The notes: generated from the letters alone by a model not told the origin. 64,000 nucleotides of DNA from Herbaspirillum sp. LeCh32-8 (GCF_017814915.1 NZ_JAGIPZ010000011.1:1-64000); one strand, 5' to 3'; shown: positions 17,512 through 27,227, counted from the first letter of the stretch. A program made the numbers and translations.

Positions 17512-18513
17512 TCAGACCTGCTGAATCCCCGCCAATACCCAGCCGCCGCTGCCGTTCTGCGGCTTGGACAAATTCCAGATCTCGGCGAAGGGTTCGGCCG
17601 AGGCGTCCGGCGCTTCCTTGATCAGGCCCTGGAAGCGCACGGTGGCCATGTAGTCGTAGGGCAGCTGCTCGATGCCCAACAGTTCGGCATCCAACTGCAC
17701 CACGTCGGTGGCGTTGAGCGAGGCGCCGCGCTCGGTCAGCTGCATGCGCAGCTCGGCGAACATCTCGGGCGAGGTGAATTCGCGGATGTCATTGACGTCG
17801 GCGCGATCCCACGCTGCCTGCAGGCGGATGAAATAGGTCTTGGCATTGCGCACGAAACCGGCGGTGTCAAAGTCGGCCGGGATGCCCCATTTCTCGATCT
17901 GCGCCGGAGCCGCCGCCGCGACAGGCTGGGCGCTGCCGCCGAAACCATTGCCCTGCAACGCAGCCGGGGCATTGCCGGGGAAAAACGGCGGCGGGTTGAT
18001 GTCTTTCAGGCCAGAACCGATCTCCGGCGTACCGTTTGCCGCGGCGCTGCCGATCGGGCTGGGGCCCGGCATCGGCGTGGCATAGGCTGGGTTGTTGTTC
18101 TGCTCATAACGGTTGCGCGAGGAGAACAGGCGAATCAGGAAGAACGCCGCGCCCGCCAGCAGCACGATGGTCAGCAGCGAACCCAGCATGCCGCCGGCCG
18201 CGCCGCCGATGCCGAAGTGCGACATCAGCGCGCCCAGGCCAAGGCCCAGCAGTGCGCCGCCCAGGATGTTGCGCCACGGGCTGGCCGGCTTGGCGGGCAC
18301 GCTTTGCGGCGCCGCCGCCGGCGTCGACGGGCGATACGGCGTGGCGCTGGGGGCCTGGTTGTACGACGGCGAAGACGGCGTCGCCTGGCGCGAGTAATTG
18401 GACGATTGCTTGCCGAAGGAACCGCCGCCGCCCAAACGCTTGGCGTCGGCCGGGGAGATGACGATGGCCAGCGAGGTGATCGCCAGCATCAGTGCGAGCA
18501 TGAACTTTTTCAT
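17512..18513 (-). CDS. Tim44-like domain membrane protein
   Basis: A 333-residue protein. A Sec signal (MKKFMLALMLAITSLAIVISPADA) is followed by a Gly/Ser/Pro-rich low-complexity segment (about 25-90). Two hydrophobic segments follow near 90-150 (ILGGALLGLGLGALMSHFGI and LLTIVLLAGAAFFLIRLF). The C-terminal Tim44-like domain is at about 215-333 (FVRNAKTYFIRLQAAWDRAD and on). The bacterial function is unknown; the mitochondrial relative is part of protein import. AGAGG lies before the ATG at 18513, and an upstream in-frame start at 18567 is unlikely because the signal peptide begins here. It lies between ubiE and ubiJ on the same strand. Confidence 0.88.
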   Translation of the reverse strand: MKKFMLALMLAITSLAIVISPADAKRLGGGGSFGKQSSNYSRQATPSSPSYNQAPSATPYRPSTPAAAPQSVPAKPASPWRNILGGALLGLGLGALMSHFGIGGAAGGMLGSLLTIVLLAGAAFFLIRLFSSRNRYEQNNNPAYATPMPGPSPIGSAAANGTPEIGSGLKDINPPPFFPGNAPAALQGNGFGGSAQPVAAAAPAQIEKWGIPADFDTAGFVRNAKTYFIRLQAAWDRADVNDIREFTSPEMFAELRMQLTERGASLNATDVVQLDAELLGIEQLPYDYMATVRFQGLIKEAPDASAEPFAEIWNLSKPQNGSGGWVLAGIQQV

Positions 18514-18611
18514 ACGCTTACCTCTTGTGGATGATGCCGGAGCTGGGGGCGCAACACGGGAATGCAAGCCCGGCTGCTCCGGTATGGCGCATTGTGGCGC
18601 GGCAGACTTAA

Positions 18612-18636
18612 GCCATCCTTAATGATGCGGGATGGC
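18612..18636 (-). terminator. Possible weak terminator after ubiE
   Basis: The 7-bp stem gccatcc/ggatggc (18612-18618 with 18630-18636) begins just past the ubiE stop. On the minus strand it is followed by ttaagtctg, which is poor in T, so termination would be weak. Confidence 0.35.
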
Positions 18637-18642
18637 GCGCGC

Positions 18643-19377
18643 TCACATCTTGATGCCGGTATGCAGCGCGGCCACGCCGGCAGTCAGGTTGTAGTACTCG
18701 ACGCGTTCCAGGCCGACGTCTTCCATCATCTTCTTCAGGGTTTCCTGGTCCGGATGCATGCGGATCGACTCGGCCAGGTAACGATAGCTGTCGGCGTCGC
18801 CGGCGACCTTCTGGCCCAGCCACGGCAGCACCGAGAAGGAATAGACGTCGTAAGGCTTTTTCAGCGGCTCCCACACCTTGGAGAACTCCAGCACCAGCAG
18901 CTTGCCGCCGGGCTTCAGGACGCGGCGCATCTCGGCCAGTGCAGCGTCCTTGTGGGTCATGTTGCGCAGGCCGAAGGCCACCGACACGCGGTCGAAGTAG
19001 TTGTCGGGGAACGGCAGCTTCTCGGCGTCGCACAGCGTGGTGGGGGTGACGATGCCCTTGTTGAGCAGGCGGTCGCGGCCCACGCGCAGCATGGATTCGT
19101 TGATGTCGGTCAGCCAGACTTCGCCGGTCGGGCCGGCCTGCTTGGCGAAGGCCTTGGACAGGTCGCCGGTGCCGCCGGCGATGTCCAGCACCTTGAAGCC
19201 GGGACGAATGCCGGCCTGGGCGATGGTGAACGCCTTCCAGACGCGGTGCAGGCCGGCCGACATGAAATCGTTCATGACGTCGTATTTGGCGGCGACGGAG
19301 TGGAACACCTCCGCGACCTTGCGGACCTTGTCTTCTTCTTTGACGGTTTCGTAACCGAAATGGGTGGTGTTGGTCAT
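18643..19377 (-). CDS. ubiE: Ubiquinone/menaquinone C-methyltransferase
   Basis: A 244-residue class I SAM-dependent methyltransferase that methylates the benzoquinol ring in ubiquinone synthesis. The N-terminal [23 protein letters not shown] and [17 protein letters not shown] are UbiE signatures. The SAM motif I is [15 protein letters not shown] near 68-82. The post-motif [24 protein letters not shown] segment is intact. It is first of the ubi cluster in transcriptional order. Downstream are the Tim44-domain gene, ubiJ and ubiB. Confidence 0.97.
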   Translation of the reverse strand: MTNTTHFGYETVKEEDKVRKVAEVFHSVAAKYDVMNDFMSAGLHRVWKAFTIAQAGIRPGFKVLDIAGGTGDLSKAFAKQAGPTGEVWLTDINESMLRVGRDRLLNKGIVTPTTLCDAEKLPFPDNYFDRVSVAFGLRNMTHKDAALAEMRRVLKPGGKLLVLEFSKVWEPLKKPYDVYSFSVLPWLGQKVAGDADSYRYLAESIRMHPDQETLKKMMEDVGLERVEYYNLTAGVAALHTGIKM

Positions 19378-19433
19378 GGTTCGGCCTGTAACGGTGAATG
19401 CGACATTATAAGGTGCTAAGGGAGCCCCGGGTC

Positions 19434-19679
19434 TTACAGACCGCGCAGGCGCGCCATGCTCAGCGAGTCGATGCAGCGGCCGTCGCGGTAGGAATGCCCG
19501 TGCAAGGTGCCTTCGACTTCGAAGCCGAATTTGCGATAGCCGGCGACGGCGGCCTCGTTGTCGCTGAAGACATGGCGAAAACCCGGCAAGCTCACCGGCT
19601 CGATGACGCTTTCGGCATCAGCCGGGCCAGCGGCGCGGATGCGCAATGCGGGTTGCTCAGTGATGATGCCCACAGCCAT
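19434..19679 (-). pseudogene. GNAT acetyltransferase remnant with internal deletion (81 residues)
   Basis: An open frame of 81 codons begins with [14 protein letters not shown], the first strand and helix of a GNAT domain. After about 15 residues it jumps to [21 protein letters not shown] and the closing [16 protein letters not shown], the last third of the same fold. The middle of a normal domain of about 170 residues, including most of the acetyl-CoA motif A, is absent. AGGAGG lies before the ATG, inside the end of the overlapping DUF971 gene. The frame has stayed open, so it may be translated. Acetyltransferase activity is very unlikely. Confidence 0.7.
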
Positions 19680-20079
19680 GGCCACCCTCCTCGCCCGCCA
19701 CATGATCGCGCCCGCTCTCACGGGTGAAGCCGGCCGCCTCCAGCTTTTGCAGATAGGTTTCCCACATCGCGGCCTGGTCGCGGCCAAGCTGATAGAGGAA
19801 GTCCCAGGTAAAAATGCCGCTGCTGTGGCCGTCCGAGAACAGCGGCTTGACGCCGTAGTTGCCAACCGGCTCGATGCCGTTGATGCCGACCTCGCGCTTG
19901 CCGGTCTGCAGCACCTCCTGGCCCGGACCGTGGCCGCGCACCTCGGCCGAAGGCGAATACACGCGCATCAGTTCAAAGGGCAGCGCGAACATGACGCCGT
20001 CGTCGAATTCGACTTCGACCACGCGCGACACCTTGCGCACCTTGAACGAGACCGGGATCGGGGAGGATGAGGAGCTCAT
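19657..20079 (-). CDS. DUF971 (gamma-butyrobetaine hydroxylase-like N-terminal) protein with His/Cys tail
   Basis: A 140-residue protein consisting of a DUF971 domain. The family resembles the N-terminal domain of gamma-butyrobetaine hydroxylase and occurs in Fe-S-related contexts. Visible features are VVEVEFDDGVMFALPFELMRVYSPS near the start and the SDGHSSGIFTWDFLYQLG motif near 80-100. The C-terminus ends in HGCGHHH, which could bind metal. It overlaps the start of the GNAT remnant by 23 bases. It lies upstream of ubiE, so it may be transcribed with it. Function is unknown. Confidence 0.88.
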   Translation of the reverse strand: MSSSSSPIPVSFKVRKVSRVVEVEFDDGVMFALPFELMRVYSPSAEVRGHGPGQEVLQTGKREVGINGIEPVGNYGVKPLFSDGHSSGIFTWDFLYQLGRDQAAMWETYLQKLEAAGFTRESGRDHVAGEEGGHGCGHHH

Positions 20080-20182
20080 GCGTGAACCGTTTCAAGCCAG
20101 TTGAGAGGAACGGCAGCCGGGATGGCCGGGCCGCCGGTGGCGGCGGATCCATTGGGAATCCGCCTGGAAATGCGCAGAGAAA

Positions 20183-20635
20183 TCAGGCCGCTGGCGAACC
20201 GGGCAAACCCGCCGCGCCAAGCTGGCGGCAAATCGCTTCGCGCAGCTGCGGCAACAAGGCGCGACGCGCTTGCAGCGTTGCGGCATCGGCGTCGCGCCGC
20301 GGCGCAGCCCACACCGGGCTGGGGAAATGGCGATCATCCACATAGCGCGGGATCACATGCCAGTGCACATGCGGCGTCATGTTGCCCAGCGTGGCCAGGT
20401 TGACCTTCTCGGGCGCCATCACTTCACGCACGGCGGCCTCCGTGGCCCACACGGCGTCGGACAGCAGGGTGCGCTGGGCCGGCGCCAGATCGGTCATTTC
20501 CTTGACGTGGCCGTTCCAGATCACGCGGCAGAAGCCCGGGTAGTCGGGTTCGTCGACCAGCACCACGCGAAAATCAGCGTGGCGCCAGACCGCTTCGCCG
20601 CCGTCACCGGCGCACAGTTCGCAAGGCTGGCTCAT
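20183..20635 (-). CDS. HIT-family nucleotide hydrolase
   Basis: A 150-residue histidine-triad protein. The catalytic motif is HVHWHVIPR (His-x-His-x-His). An N-terminal CELC pair resembles the zinc site of some HIT proteins. Family members hydrolyse AMP-lysine-type phosphoramidates or diadenosine polyphosphates; which one applies here is unknown. I chose the ATG at 20635, preceded by GGGG; an alternative ATG four codons upstream at 20647 lies 1 base beyond the stop of the preceding oxidoreductase gene. The two genes are almost certainly co-transcribed. Confidence 0.9.
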   Translation of the reverse strand: MSQPCELCAGDGGEAVWRHADFRVVLVDEPDYPGFCRVIWNGHVKEMTDLAPAQRTLLSDAVWATEAAVREVMAPEKVNLATLGNMTPHVHWHVIPRYVDDRHFPSPVWAAPRRDADAATLQARRALLPQLREAICRQLGAAGLPGSPAA

Positions 20636-20649
20636 AGGCTGCCCCATGC

Positions 20650-23600
20650 TTACACGAGCACGCGTTCGATGCCGCCGTTGTTGGCGCGCTCGACGTATTC
20701 CGGCATCCAGTTCTCGCCCAGCAGGTGCTTGGCTATTTCCACCACGATGTAGTCGGCGGTGGTACCGGCATCCTCGTTGTAGCGCGACAGGCCCTGGAAG
20801 CACGACGGGCAGGAGGTCAGGATCTTGACGTCGCCGGTGAAACCGTCGGCGCGCACTTTGTCGCTGCCCTTGCGGATTTCTTCTTCCTTGCGGAAGCGAA
20901 CCTGGGTCGACACGTCCGGACGCGACACGCCGAAGGTACCCGACTCGCCGCAGCAACGGTCGCTCTTCTCGATCTTCATCGCATCCACGGTGGTGATCAG
21001 CGAGTTGACCGTCTTCAGCGGATCCTGCTGCTTCATCGGGGTGTGGCAGGGATCGTGGTACATGTAGCGGGTACCGGTCACGCCTTCCAGCTTGACACCC
21101 TTTTCCAGCAGATATTCGTGGATGTCGATGATGCGGCAGCCGGGGAAGATCTTTTCGAATTCATAGCCCTGCAACTGGTCGTAGCAGGTGCCGCACGACA
21201 CCACCACGGTCTTGATGTCGAGGTAGTTCAGCGTATTGGCCATGCGGTGGAACAGCACGCGGTTGTCGGTGATGATCTTTTCGGCGGCGTCGAAATTGCC
21301 GGTGCCGCGCTGCGGATAACCGCAGCACAGGTAACCCGGCGGCAGCACCGTCTGCACGCCGACGTTCCACAGCATCGCCTGGGTGGCCAGGCCGACCTGC
21401 GAGAACAGGCGCTCCGAACCGCAGCCCGGGAAGTAGAACACCGCCTCGGTCTCGGAGGTGGTGGTCTTGGGGTTGCGGATGATCGGCACGATCTTGTCGT
21501 CTTCGATGTCCAGCAGCGCGCGCGCGGTCTTCTTGGGCAGGTTGCCCGGCATCTTCTTGTTGATGAAGTGGATCACCTGTTCCTTGACCGGCGCACGACC
21601 GACGGTGGCAGCAGGTTTCGCCGTCTGCTTCTTGGCGAACTTCTTCAGGATGTCGTTGCCCAGGCGCTGCGCCTTGAAGCCCCAATCGGTCATGACCTTG
21701 CGGGTGGCGTTGATGGTCGCCGGATCGCGCGCATTCAGGAAGAACATCGCCGCGCTGGTGCCGGCGTTGAAGGACTTCTTGCCCATCTTGCGCAGCAGGT
21801 TGCGCATGTTCATCGAGACGTCGCCGAAGTCGATGTCCACCGGGCAGGGGGTAACGCACTTGTGGCACACCGTGCAGTGGTCGGCCACGTCTTCGAACTC
21901 TTCCCAGTGCTTGATGGAGACGCCGCGGCGGGTCTGCTCTTCGTACAGGAAGGCTTCGACCAGCAGCGAGGTCGCCAGAATCTTGTTGCGCGGCGAGTAC
22001 AGCAGGTTGGCGCGCGGCACGTGGGTCGAGCAGACCGGCTTGCACTTGCCGCAACGCAGGCAGTCCTTGACGCTGCTGGCGATGGCGCCGATGTCGCTCT
22101 GTTGCATGATCAGCGACTCGTGGCCCATCAGGCCGAAGGACGGCGTGTAGGCATTGCGCAGGTCAGCCTCCATGCCCGGCAGGTCGAGCAGCTTGCCCTT
22201 GTTGAAGCGACCTTCCGGGTCGACGCGCTTTTTGTATTCGCGGAATTCGCCGATCTCGTCTTCGGTCAGGAATTCCAGCTTGGTGATGCCGATGCCGTGT
22301 TCGCCCGAGATCACGCCGTTGAGCGAACGGGCCAGCGTCATGATGCGCGCCACGGCGGCGTGCGCGTCCTGCAGCATCTCGTAGTGATCCGAGTTGACCG
22401 GCAGGTTGGTGTGCACGTTGCCGTCGCCGGCGTGCATGTGCAGCGCCACGAACACGCGACCGCGCAGCACGCGCTTGTGGATCGCCTGGCATTCTTCCAG
22501 GATCAGCTTGAAGGCCGCACCCGAGAAGATCTGGCGCAGCTGGGCGCGCACTTCCTGCTTCCAGGAGATGCGCACGGTACGGTCCTGCACCACGTCGAAG
22601 ACGCGGGCTTCAGGCTGCTCGATCAGGCGCTGGTCGAACACGACCATCAGCTTGTCCAGTCCCAGCGCGGCCATCTCGCCCTTGGCGACGGTCAGCGGCT
22701 TGTCCAGGTTGGCCAACAGGTAGGACCAGCGCGCGTGGGTCTGTTCCAGCAGCGCCTCGGCCTGATGCACGCGGTCTTCCAGCATCTCGGCGGCGGGGAT
22801 GTCTTCGCCCTCGCCGTCGTCGCTCTTGCCCAGCGGCAGGTTGCCCTTGACGAAGAAGGACTCCAGCTCGGCCAGCAATTGCAGCTTGTTCTTGATCGAC
22901 AGTTCGATGTTGATGCGCTCGATGCCATCGGTGTATTCGCCCATGCGGTTGAGCGGGATCACCACGTCTTCATTGATCTTGAAGGCGTTGGTGTGCTTGG
23001 CGATGGCGGCGGTGCGCGAACGATCCAACCAGAATTTCTTGCGTGCTTCCGGGCTCACCGCGACGAAGCCTTCGCCCACGCGGTTGTTGGCCAGGCGGAT
23101 CACTTCCGAGGCGGCGGTGGCCACGGCGTTTTCGTCGTCGCCGACGATGTCGCCGATCAGCACCATCTTGGGCAATACGCCGCGCTTGGACTTGGTGGCG
23201 TAGCCGACGGCGCGCAGGTAGCGTTCGTCCAGATGCTCCAGGCCGGCCAGGATGGCGCCGCCGCGCTTGGTTTCGGCGTCCAGGTAATCCTTGATTTCAA
23301 CGATCGACGGGATCGCATCGCGCGCCTGGCCGAAGAACTCCAGGCAAACTGTGCGGGTCTGCTTGGGCATCTTGTGCAGGATCCAGCGGGCCGAGGTAAT
23401 CAGGCCGTCGCAGCCTTCCTTCTGCACGCCCGGCAGGCCCGACAGGAATTTGTCGGTCACGTCCTTGCCCAGGCCTTCCTTGCGGAATTTCTTGCCGGAG
23501 ATTTCCAGGATCTCGGTCTTGAACACTTCGGTCTTCTGGCCGCGCTCGCCGGGGTGCGACCACTCCAGCTTGAAGCGGGCGACTTCGACGTCGTGGATCT

Positions 23601-24663
23601 TGCCCAGGTTGTGATCCAGGCGGGTCACTTCCAGCCAGTCGCCCTGCGGGTCAACCATGCGCCAGCTGGCAAGGTTGTCCAGCGCAGTGCCCCACAGGAC
23701 GGCCTTCTTGCCGCCGGCGTTCATGGCGACGTTGCCGCCGATGCACGAAGCCTCGGCAGAGGTCGGGTCAACCGCGAACACGAAGCCGGCCTTTTCGGCG
23801 GCGTCCGAGACGCGCTTGGTGACCACGCCGGCGCCCGAGTAGATGGTGGCGTAGGGCTTGTCCAGGCCGGGCAGCACTTCCATCTGCACCGCGCCCAACT
23901 GTTCCAGTTTTTCAGTGTTGATGACGGCCGACATCGGCGTCAGCGGAATCGCGCCGCCGGTGTAGCCGGTGCCGCCGCCGCGCGGAATGATGGTCAGGCC
24001 GAGTTCGATGCAGGCCTTGACCAGGCCGGCCATCTCGTCTTCGCTGTCCGGCGTCAGCACCACGAACGGATACTCGACGCGCCAGTCGGTGGCGTCGGTC
24101 ACGTGCGAGACGCGCGACAGGCCGTCGAACTTGATGTTGTCCTTGGCGGTGTAACGGCCCAGTACCTTGGTGGCGCGCTTGCGCAGATCGTAGCTGCGAC
24201 GGAATTCTTCAGCGAAGTCGGCGATCGCTTTCTTGGCGGCCTTGATCAGTGCTTCGACATTGGCGCTGCGGCGTGCAGCGTCTTCAGCGCCGGCACCATC
24301 GGCGGCATCGGCCTGGCCGACATCGATGCGGCGCTTGTCGACTTCGTTCAGGCGATGGTTCAGCGCTTCGATCAGCGCAGCGCGACGTTTGGGGTTATCC
24401 AGCAGGTCATCCTGCAGATAAGGATTGCGGCGCACGACCCAGATGTCGCCCAGCACTTCATACAGCATGCGCGCCGAACGGCCGGTCTGGCGCTTGCCGC
24501 GCAGCTCGTCCAGCAAGGACCAAGACTCTTCGCCCAACAACCGGATCACGATCTCACGGTCGGAGAACGAGGTGTAGTTGTACGGAATTTCGCGCAGGCG
24601 CGGGGGCGTGGCGCCATGAGGCGCATCTGTGAGCAAGGCTTGGATGTGGGCGGGGGCGTTCAT
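20650..24663 (-). CDS. Giant FAD-linked oxidase with Fe-S and CCG domains (DUF3683 N-terminus)
   Basis: This 1337-residue protein fuses parts usually made as separate subunits of glycolate or D-lactate oxidases. Residues 1 to about 180 are a DUF3683-type region. An FAD-binding PCMH domain follows ([19 protein letters not shown] near 230). The FAD-oxidase C-terminal domain includes [20 protein letters not shown] and [14 protein letters not shown]. Two 4Fe-4S clusters come next ([12 protein letters not shown] and [14 protein letters not shown]). Two CCG-type cysteine-rich repeats end it ([14 protein letters not shown] with CCGYP, and [10 protein letters not shown] with RCCGESG). It likely feeds electrons from a 2-hydroxyacid to quinone. 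The substrate is inferred only from the family. Confidence 0.9.
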   Translation of the reverse strand: MNAPAHIQALLTDAPHGATPPRLREIPYNYTSFSDREIVIRLLGEESWSLLDELRGKRQTGRSARMLYEVLGDIWVVRRNPYLQDDLLDNPKRRAALIEALNHRLNEVDKRRIDVGQADAADGAGAEDAARRSANVEALIKAAKKAIADFAEEFRRSYDLRKRATKVLGRYTAKDNIKFDGLSRVSHVTDATDWRVEYPFVVLTPDSEDEMAGLVKACIELGLTIIPRGGGTGYTGGAIPLTPMSAVINTEKLEQLGAVQMEVLPGLDKPYATIYSGAGVVTKRVSDAAEKAGFVFAVDPTSAEASCIGGNVAMNAGGKKAVLWGTALDNLASWRMVDPQGDWLEVTRLDHNLGKIHDVEVARFKLEWSHPGERGQKTEVFKTEILEISGKKFRKEGLGKDVTDKFLSGLPGVQKEGCDGLITSARWILHKMPKQTRTVCLEFFGQARDAIPSIVEIKDYLDAETKRGGAILAGLEHLDERYLRAVGYATKSKRGVLPKMVLIGDIVGDDENAVATAASEVIRLANNRVGEGFVAVSPEARKKFWLDRSRTAAIAKHTNAFKINEDVVIPLNRMGEYTDGIERINIELSIKNKLQLLAELESFFVKGNLPLGKSDDGEGEDIPAAEMLEDRVHQAEALLEQTHARWSYLLANLDKPLTVAKGEMAALGLDKLMVVFDQRLIEQPEARVFDVVQDRTVRISWKQEVRAQLRQIFSGAAFKLILEECQAIHKRVLRGRVFVALHMHAGDGNVHTNLPVNSDHYEMLQDAHAAVARIMTLARSLNGVISGEHGIGITKLEFLTEDEIGEFREYKKRVDPEGRFNKGKLLDLPGMEADLRNAYTPSFGLMGHESLIMQQSDIGAIASSVKDCLRCGKCKPVCSTHVPRANLLYSPRNKILATSLLVEAFLYEEQTRRGVSIKHWEEFEDVADHCTVCHKCVTPCPVDIDFGDVSMNMRNLLRKMGKKSFNAGTSAAMFFLNARDPATINATRKVMTDWGFKAQRLGNDILKKFAKKQTAKPAATVGRAPVKEQVIHFINKKMPGNLPKKTARALLDIEDDKIVPIIRNPKTTTSETEAVFYFPGCGSERLFSQVGLATQAMLWNVGVQTVLPPGYLCCGYPQRGTGNFDAAEKIITDNRVLFHRMANTLNYLDIKTVVVSCGTCYDQLQGYEFEKIFPGCRIIDIHEYLLEKGVKLEGVTGTRYMYHDPCHTPMKQQDPLKTVNSLITTVDAMKIEKSDRCCGESGTFGVSRPDVSTQVRFRKEEEIRKGSDKVRADGFTGDVKILTSCPSCFQGLSRYNEDAGTTADYIVVEIAKHLLGENWMPEYVERANNGGIERVLV

Positions 24664-25009
24664 CTATGTAGAAAGGGTAAATCTGCTGCCGGACGTGCAT
24701 TTTAGCCTATTGCTAAAACTCGCGACGGGATCGGGCCCGTTTTGCGGACGCAATGAAAATGATTCTTCTTTATCAACGCAAAGGCAGGCGGAAATTGCCC
24801 GGCGTGTCATTTTCGCGGCGCAACAATCCCGCTCAAAAAATGCCGTGGAGAAAGCATGAAAACGAAGGAATTCACTCTCATGCCGCAAAAATCCCATAGC
24901 CCGGAACAATGGAATTTATAAAAACAATCAATTTCAATTAATTAATAATAAAAATCTATAATCCCTCCAGGCAATATGGATGTCGCCCCGAAAAGCCATG
25001 GAGGATGTT
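24664..25009. promoter_or_regulatory. AT-rich intergenic region with a consensus -10 box before a small ORF
   Basis: These 346 bp between the oxidoreductase start and the small peptide are much more AT-rich than the flanks. A perfect TATAAT lies at 24957-24962 with no clear -35 box, reading toward the small ORF at 25010. A stretch tgaaaatgattcttc at 24754-24768 loosely resembles a Fur box, but too weakly to call. Open frames here are short and lack coding character. Confidence 0.45.
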
Positions 25010-25087
25010 ATGTTGCAAGATCTGATTACCGAATTCTTGGAAAATCTAGCCATCACCCTGGCCGACTACGCCGAATGCAAGGCATAG
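25010..25087 (+). CDS. Putative 25-residue leader or small peptide upstream of a ZIP transporter
   Basis: A 25-codon frame reads MLQDLITEFLENLAITLADY then AECKA. It has a consensus GGAGG 6 bases before the ATG and a TATAAT about 50 bases upstream. It is predicted to form an amphipathic acidic helix with one Cys near the end. It lies 87 bp before the ZIP transporter gene on the same strand and so should be on the same transcript. It could be a stand-alone small protein or a regulatory uORF. No family is recognised. Confidence 0.5.
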   Translation: MLQDLITEFLENLAITLADYAECKA

Positions 25088-25174
25088 CCCAAAGGAACGT
25101 CCAGTCCATCCCGCCTGTCACTCTTCAAACAGACAGCGGGGACGTCCAGCCACCCGCCAGCCAGGGAGACTGCC

Positions 25175-26191
25175 ATGATATCGGCACCGTTGAGCAAAAA
25201 AATCACCGCCAAATCAAGCGCTTGCGACGATCCGTCGGCAGCGCCCTTCGTCTCGGCCGATGAGCCGCAGGCAGACGAGCCACGCATCCCCCAAAGCCAC
25301 ATTGGCGACAGCCTCACGCTGAACCTGAAGCCGCGCCAGATCGCCATGCTGCTGGTGGCGCTGGTATTCCTGCTGATCAAGTCGTACGAAAGCCTGCACG
25401 CCTATTTCACCGCCAATCCCCAGGTGTGGAACGCGCTGCTGGGTTCGGGCGCGGCCGCCGGCCTGACCGCGCTGGGCGCGCTGGGGGTCATCTTCACGCG
25501 ACGCATCTCGGTCAAGGCGCAGGATGTGATGCTGGGCTACGGCGGCGGCGTGATGCTGGCGGCCAGCGTGTTTTCCCTGATCATCCCGGCGATGGACGCG
25601 GCACAGGCGATCGGCTACGCCAAGCACGCATCGGTGCTGCTGGCGGCCACCGGCATCATGCTGGGCGGCCTGTTCGTACTGGCGCTGAACCACGTGATCC
25701 CGCACCAGCACTTCCTGGCCATGGCCAGCGACCAGACCAACCCCGGCCGCGCCAGCCGCATCTGGCTGTTCGTGATGGCGGTCACCATCCATAACTTCCC
25801 GGAAGGCCTGGCCATCGGCGTGGGTTTTGGCGGCGAGGACATGGGCAAGGCGGTGGCGCTGGCCACGGGCATCGGCATCCAGGACATTCCCGAAGGACTG
25901 GTGGTGGCGCTGGCGCTGCGCACGCTGGGTTACTCGCCCTGGAAGGCGGCGGCCGCCGGCATCCTCTCCGGCCTGGTGGAGCCCATCGGCGGCGTGCTGG
26001 GCGCGATGGCCACCGGCGTCTCCACCACCGCCCTGCCTTGGGCGCTGGCCGGCGCGGGCGGCGCGATGCTGTTCGTGATCAGTCACGAAGTGATTCCCGA
26101 GTCGCATCGCCAGGGCCATGAGTCGCAGGCCACGCTGGGCTTGCTGGCGGGCTTCGTGACGATGATGCTGCTGGATGTGATCCTGGGCTGA
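25175..26191 (+). CDS. ZIP-family divalent metal transporter (GufA-like)
   Basis: A 338-residue membrane protein of the ZIP superfamily, bacterial GufA/ZupT-like branch, which brings Zn2+ or other divalent metals into the cytoplasm. A hydrophilic N-terminal extension of about 50 residues precedes eight membrane helices. The metal-site motifs HNFPEGLAIGVGFGGED (helix 4) and QDIPEGLVVALALR (helix 5) are intact, and HEVIPESHRQGHE lies near the end. GGGAG lies before the ATG. It ends in a strong bidirectional terminator. The metal cannot be decided from sequence. Confidence 0.92.
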   Translation: MISAPLSKKITAKSSACDDPSAAPFVSADEPQADEPRIPQSHIGDSLTLNLKPRQIAMLLVALVFLLIKSYESLHAYFTANPQVWNALLGSGAAAGLTALGALGVIFTRRISVKAQDVMLGYGGGVMLAASVFSLIIPAMDAAQAIGYAKHASVLLAATGIMLGGLFVLALNHVIPHQHFLAMASDQTNPGRASRIWLFVMAVTIHNFPEGLAIGVGFGGEDMGKAVALATGIGIQDIPEGLVVALALRTLGYSPWKAAAAGILSGLVEPIGGVLGAMATGVSTTALPWALAGAGGAMLFVISHEVIPESHRQGHESQATLGLLAGFVTMMLLDVILG

Positions 26192-26212
26192 ACGAATCCC
26201 GTGCCCTGAACG

Positions 26213-26240
26213 AAAACGGCGCCCGCGGGCGCCGTTTTTT
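26213..26240. terminator. Bidirectional terminator between the ZIP gene and yqaA
   Basis: A near-perfect palindrome (aaaacggcgccc at 26213-26224, gggcgccgtttt at 26227-26238) is followed by T on the right and preceded by A on the left. It serves both convergent genes. Confidence 0.9.
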
Positions 26241-26256
26241 ATTGACGGCGAAAAAC

Positions 26257-26748
26257 TCAGGACAACCAGTCCGCCACGCTGCGCCAGAATCCGTCCGGCA
26301 CATTCAGCAACAACCAGGTCATCAGGATATAGCGCACGAATTTGCCGATGGCCATGTACACCACCGACGGCCAGAACGGCAGGCGCAGCCAGCCAGCGAG
26401 CGTGCAGATGGGGTCGCCAATACCGGGCAGCCAGGCCAGCAGCATGGTCTTGGCGCCGAAGCGCTCCAGCCAGTGGAACCAGCGCGTGGTGCGCTCCTTC
26501 GCAAAGGCCTGCTTGGCGCCGTAGCCCATCCAGTAGTCCACCACGCCACCCAGCGTGTTGCCGAGGGTAGCGACCAGGATCACCGGCCAGAACATGTCGG
26601 GATTGGCCTTGATGACGGCGAACACCGCCGGCTCCGAGCCCAGCGGCAGTAGGGTCGCGGAGACGAAGCTGATGAGAAAGACGGAAGTCAGGCCAACGGT
26701 GGGAACGGCGAGGACATTAAGCAGCCAGAGAACGGCGGATTCGATCAT
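26257..26748 (-). CDS. YqaA/DedA-like VTT-domain membrane protein
   Basis: A 163-residue inner-membrane protein of the SNARE-associated/DedA (VTT) superfamily, YqaA branch. It shows the motif SEPAVFAVIKANP, the GNTLGGVVDYWMGYGAK segment and the AWLPGIGDPICTLAGWLRLPF re-entrant loop that typify the group. I start it at the ATG at 26748 because the family begins just before the first hydrophobic helix; the frame is open to 26904. The function is uncertain; related DedA proteins act in undecaprenyl-phosphate recycling and membrane homeostasis. Confidence 0.85.
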   Translation of the reverse strand: MIESAVLWLLNVLAVPTVGLTSVFLISFVSATLLPLGSEPAVFAVIKANPDMFWPVILVATLGNTLGGVVDYWMGYGAKQAFAKERTTRWFHWLERFGAKTMLLAWLPGIGDPICTLAGWLRLPFWPSVVYMAIGKFVRYILMTWLLLNVPDGFWRSVADWLS

Positions 26749-27227
26749 GCGGGCAGGAAGGTGATTGAAGGGCCGCCGGAAGACGGACGAATACTGAACG
26801 AAAAGGAGCACGAACAAAGACCAAAAGCCGAGCAACGCATATTGCCGGCAGGCACGCCGCTGCAGTGCGCAAAGCTCGCATTCTAGCTGAGGCCGGCGCC
26901 GCAAATATCAAGTCGGCCAACTCCGTTCCCGAGATCGGCTTCGCATCGCGCCGCATTAAATCCTGACCAGCCTGCGCACGTATCCGCTTTGCCCACCTCG
27001 TCCGGGTCATCGGCGCACGCGCATGAACACTATCGAACGGCAATACCGGCGCGCGGCGCGGCTCCATTATAATGATCAGTTCCCCTCGCGCCGGCAGGCC
27101 ATCCCCGCCGACCGCATGCGGGAATTCACCCTCGGCTTACCGAGCCGTTTTTTCCTTTTACCTGCTTGCGATATGACCGCGCTTAAACGCTCTCAACGCC
27201 CAACAGCACTTCATTCTTGATGACAAA
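26749..27227. promoter_or_regulatory. Intergenic region with candidate ilvA promoter and leader
   Basis: These 479 bp hold no gene I can support. A perfect TATAAT lies at 27068-27073 without a good -35 box. Transcription from it would give a leader of about 150 bases. Within that leader a 5-bp hairpin (cggct, taccg, agccg, about 27134-27149) precedes six T residues, like a weak terminator. It could be an attenuator for ilvA, but no Ile-rich leader peptide is present. Confidence 0.35.

Noticed and set aside
20725..24705. A 1326-codon open frame opposite the FAD/Fe-S oxidoreductase
   Set aside because: Antisense shadow for the same reason; the minus strand carries complete cofactor motifs.
24754..24768. 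A Fur-box-like stretch upstream of the ZIP gene
   Set aside because: Only 11 of 14 informative positions fit, and it lies about 400 bp from the transporter start in AT-rich DNA where such matches are expected.
24664..24909. An 81-codon minus-strand frame before the oxidoreductase
   Set aside because: No domain, no convincing ribosome site and AT-rich noncoding character; it runs through the likely promoter region.
27119..27220. A 34-residue frame just upstream of ilvA as an ilv leader peptide
   Set aside because: It contains no isoleucine and no ribosome site, so attenuation by Ile-tRNA is not supported despite the nearby weak hairpin.
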